Assembly (NCBI RefSeq): GCF_030758975.1
Contig: NZ_CP132359.1
Location: 434,001 to 498,000, forward strand
Reading direction: 5' to 3'
Source of the DNA: Bosea beijingensis
Lineage (GTDB): Bacteria; Pseudomonadota; Alphaproteobacteria; Rhizobiales; Beijerinckiaceae
Length of the DNA stretch: 64,000 nucleotides
The translations under genes and the position numbers were made by a program. Shown here one piece after another: positions 62,601-64,000 of this stretch (positions within the stretch are counted from its first letter, which is position 1; each line of letters opens with the position of its first letter). The notes under the pieces were generated by a model that worked only from the letters and a program-made list of their open reading frames with translations, was not told the DNA's origin and did no database searches.

Positions 62601-63329
62601 GGCAATCTCTACGTCAACCGCAACATCATCGGCGCGGTGGTCGGCGTGCAGCCCTTCGGCGGTCGCGGGCTTTCCGGCACCGGGCCGAAGGCCGGCGGGC
62701 CGCTCTATATCGGCCGGCTCGTGCGCAAGGCCCCCGTGCCGCCGCAGCACAGCTCGGTCCATCTCGATCCGGCCCTGCTCGAATATGCGGGATGGCTTTC
62801 GGGCAAGGGGCTGAAGGCGGAAGCCGATGCCGCGCGCGAGATCGGCGGCCATTCGGCGCTGGGCTTGAATGTCGAGCTGGCCGGCCCGGTCGGCGAGCGC
62901 AATCTCTATGCGCTGCATCCGCGCGGCCGCATCTTGCTCGTGCCGCAGACGGAAGCCGGCCTCCATCAGCAGGTCGCGGCGGCGCTGGCGACGGGCAACC
63001 AACTCGTCATCGATGCGGCTCCCGGCCTGAAGGGCGCCCTGTCGGGTCTCCCAGCGGCGGTCGAAGCCCGCGTGAGCTGGACCTCGGACTGGGAAGCCGA
63101 CGGCCCGTTCTCTGGAGCGCTGGTCGAGGGCGACAGCAAGCGGATCGGCGAGATGAACCGCCGGATCGCCACGCTGTCTGGCCCCCTCGTGCTGGTCCAG
63201 GCGGCGAGCACCGAGGAGCTGAAGCGCGATCCCGATGCCTATTGCCTGAACTGGCTGCTGGAAGAGGTCTCGACCTCGATCAACACCACGGCCGCCGGCG
63301 GCAATGCCAGCTTGATGACCATCGGCTGA
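59628..63329 (+). CDS. putA: Bifunctional proline dehydrogenase / L-glutamate gamma-semialdehyde dehydrogenase PutA
   Basis: A 1233-residue enzyme that oxidises proline to P5C (FAD-linked, delivering electrons to ubiquinone) and then to glutamate (NAD-linked). Domains: an N-terminal arm, PRODH barrel (about 175-485; RLVKGAYWDAEIKRAQ, LHGMGEPLYDEV), P5CDH (about 540-1015; SPWNFPLAIFTG near 703, catalytic Cys in AGQRCSALR near 843), and a C-terminal ALDH-superfamily-like domain. It has no N-terminal ribbon-helix-helix domain, so it cannot self-repress; the adjacent Lrp gene takes that role. The start at 59628 (MNQAAAS) is chosen; an open frame extends 34 codons upstream. Confidence 0.97.
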   Translation: MNQAAASAVATATSPAPFEGFAPPIREQSALRRAITAAYRRPETECLPPLLAAAKLAPASKQEIAVTGRKLIEALRAKHKGTGVEGLVQEYSLSSQEGVALMCLAEALLRIPDTATRDALIRDKIADGDWKSHVGGGKSLFVNAATWGLVVTGKLTSTVNDRSLAAALTRLIARAGEPVIRRGVDMAMRMMGEQFVTGETIDEALKRARPLEARGFRYSYDMLGEAATTAADAARYYRDYENAIHAIGRAANGRGVYEGPGISIKLSALHPRYSRAQAGRVMSELLPLVRELALIAKNYDIGLNIDAEEADRLELSLDLLEALSFDNALQGWNGLGFVVQAYGKRCPFVLDWIIDLARRASRRMMVRLVKGAYWDAEIKRAQVDGLADFPVYTRKVHTDVAYVACARKLLAAPDAIFPQFATHNAQTLATIYHLAGNDFAVGKYEFQCLHGMGEPLYDEVVGKDNLDRPCRIYAPVGTHETLLAYLVRRLLENGANSSFVNRISDPKVTIDSLVADPVDVVEAMPVIGMLHDQIALPADLYGADRANSKGIDLSNEAALAKLAGNLAATVGQNWHAVPLLADNSTAGTTRPILNPADHSDVVGQVTELAVEDAAKIARLAAEGCKAWAAVPPVERAACLDRAADIMQARIETLMGIAMREAGKSAANAISEVREAIDFLRYYADQARKTLGPAHAPLGPIVCISPWNFPLAIFTGQVAAALVAGNAVMAKPAGVTPIIAHESVRILHEAGVPRCALQFTPGSGRFGAAMVAAPETAGVMFTGSTEVARGIQAQLAERLSAEGKPIPLIAETGGQNGMIVDSSALAEQVVADVIASAFDSAGQRCSALRVLCLQQDIADRTLHMLQGALKELTIGRTDKLSVDIGPVISEGAQREIDDHVARMRGLGRKVEQLPLPEAAAKGTFVPPTIVELKSLTDLKREVFGPVLHVIRYQRDDLDKLIDEVNGSGYGLTFGLHTRLDETIAHVTSRIKAGNLYVNRNIIGAVVGVQPFGGRGLSGTGPKAGGPLYIGRLVRKAPVPPQHSSVHLDPALLEYAGWLSGKGLKAEADAAREIGGHSALGLNVELAGPVGERNLYALHPRGRILLVPQTEAGLHQQVAAALATGNQLVIDAAPGLKGALSGLPAAVEARVSWTSDWEADGPFSGALVEGDSKRIGEMNRRIATLSGPLVLVQAASTEELKRDPDAYCLNWLLEEVSTSINTTAAGGNASLMTIG

Positions 63330-63417
63330 GACGAACACGCGTTCAGGCGCCTCCCTTGCGGACGGCGTCTGAACCTGCGCAAGGCTGTGCCGAGACAGCG
63401 TGAGTTCAGGGGGAACG

Positions 63418-64000
63418 ATGCAGGCAGATCGCGTCATCCAGACCGTCGAGGCTCATACCGGCGGCGAGCCTTTCCGGATCGTGACAAGCGGCTTGCCGCG
63501 TCTGCCTGGCAAGACGATCGTCCAGCGGCGCGACTGGGTGAAGAACAATATCGATGAGATCCGGCAGGCGCTGATCTTCGAGCCGCGCGGCCATGCCGAC
63601 ATGTATGCGGGCTATCTGACCGAACCGGTCTCAGCCGAAGCCGATTTCGGCGTGATCTTCGTCCATAACGAGGGCTACAGCGACCATTGCGGCCACGGCG
63701 TCATCGCGCTCGCGACCGCGGCCGTCGAGCTTGGCTGGGTCAAGCGCACCGAGCCGGAGACGCGCGTCGGGATCGACGCGCCCTGCGGCTTCATAGAGGC
63801 CTTCGTGACCTGGGACGGCAAGCGCGCCGCCAGCGTGCGCTTCGTCAACGTCCCCTCCTATCTCGTCCATCGCGATGTCAACGTGGAGACGCCGAGCTTC
63901 GGCCGCGTCACCGGCGACATCGCCTTCGGCGGCGCCTTCTACTTCTATACCGATGGCCGCCCCTTCGGCCTCGCGATCCGGCGGGAGAATGCCGAGGCGC
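63418..64000 (+). CDS. Proline racemase family protein (4-hydroxyproline epimerase / 3-hydroxyproline dehydratase type), cut by window
   Basis: The first 194 codons of a proline racemase family protein, cut by the right edge. The catalytic Cys is C91 in SDHCGHGVIAL, and the N-terminal VEAHTGGEPFRIVTSGLP is the family start. Members are proline racemases, hydroxyproline 2-epimerases or trans-3-hydroxy-L-proline dehydratases; the second active-site residue, which separates them (Cys or Thr), lies outside the window. The ATG at 63418 follows AGGGGGAA. Next to putA it probably feeds hydroxyproline or proline isomers into the same catabolism. Confidence 0.88.
   Translation, partial: MQADRVIQTVEAHTGGEPFRIVTSGLPRLPGKTIVQRRDWVKNNIDEIRQALIFEPRGHADMYAGYLTEPVSAEADFGVIFVHNEGYSDHCGHGVIALATAAVELGWVKRTEPETRVGIDAPCGFIEAFVTWDGKRAASVRFVNVPSYLVHRDVNVETPSFGRVTGDIAFGGAFYFYTDGRPFGLAIRRENAEA

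Noticed and set aside
59487..63437. A 1316-codon open frame on the minus strand opposite putA
   Set aside because: It is the antisense shadow of a highly conserved GC-rich gene; the translation is Arg/Asp/His/Gly-rich without domains, while the plus strand gives a complete PutA.

Overview
The window is a high-GC bacterial chromosome segment, almost fully coding. It is most consistent with an alphaproteobacterium of the order Hyphomicrobiales (Rhizobiales), possibly Bosea or a relative. The reasons are the combination of ChpT, CtrA and SciP (the CtrA cell-cycle circuit), FlbD-type flagellar regulation, an alphaproteobacterial che operon, TTAA-N7-TTAA-like CtrA boxes, GANTC sites, and an Lrp-type (not ribbon-helix-helix) regulator beside putA. 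The genus is inference only.

Region 1 (1-8.5 kb) holds signalling genes: a truncated cysQ at the left edge, then chpT-cheA-cheW-cheY-cheB-cheR reading right, converging on ctrA, which has its own intrinsic terminator. Region 2 (8.5-27.8 kb) is a motility region with unrelated passengers. fliI and fliJ are separated by a DUF1304 gene and an MFS gene. flhA, the operon fliF-fliG-fliH-fliN-flbD, sciP and fliK-flgD all read left. CtrA-box-like sites precede flhA, fliF and sciP, and a good sigma-54 promoter precedes fliK, giving an early/late flagellar hierarchy visible in the DNA. Passengers include a GNAT acetyltransferase, a UPF0104 membrane protein, an EamA transporter, an MFS permease and two related small proteins with twin-arginine leaders and Arg-rich or RPRYY-repeat tails.

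Region 3 (28-30.8 kb) has mnmA, a phospholipid N-methyltransferase-like gene and a CAT-anticodon tRNA (probably elongator Met). The decayed C-terminal end of a serine recombinase abuts the tRNA 3' end, suggesting a former integration site. Region 4 (30.8-43.4 kb) has two dipeptide/oligopeptide-type ABC systems. The first has a binding protein and two permeases but no ATPase. The second is complete (B-C-D-F-binding protein) and is followed by a CocE/NonD hydrolase and preceded by a LysR regulator.

Region 5 (43.4-50 kb) is a copper-handling locus: an OmpR/EnvZ-type two-component pair divergent from an operon of small lipoprotein, TolC-like lipoprotein, multicopper oxidase, cupredoxin, CusF-like protein and a four-cysteine exported protein. 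Region 6 (50-64 kb) is catabolic: an IclR regulator divergent from a third dipeptide-type ABC system with a fused double ATPase, an MmgE/PrpD protein, a binding protein and a DadA-like FAD oxidase, then an Lrp regulator divergent from putA (bifunctional proline dehydrogenase / P5C dehydrogenase) and a proline racemase-family gene cut by the right edge. Together these suggest uptake and oxidation of amino- or imino-acid-like compounds feeding into proline and glutamate. No CRISPR array, rRNA, complete IS element or obvious defence system was seen.
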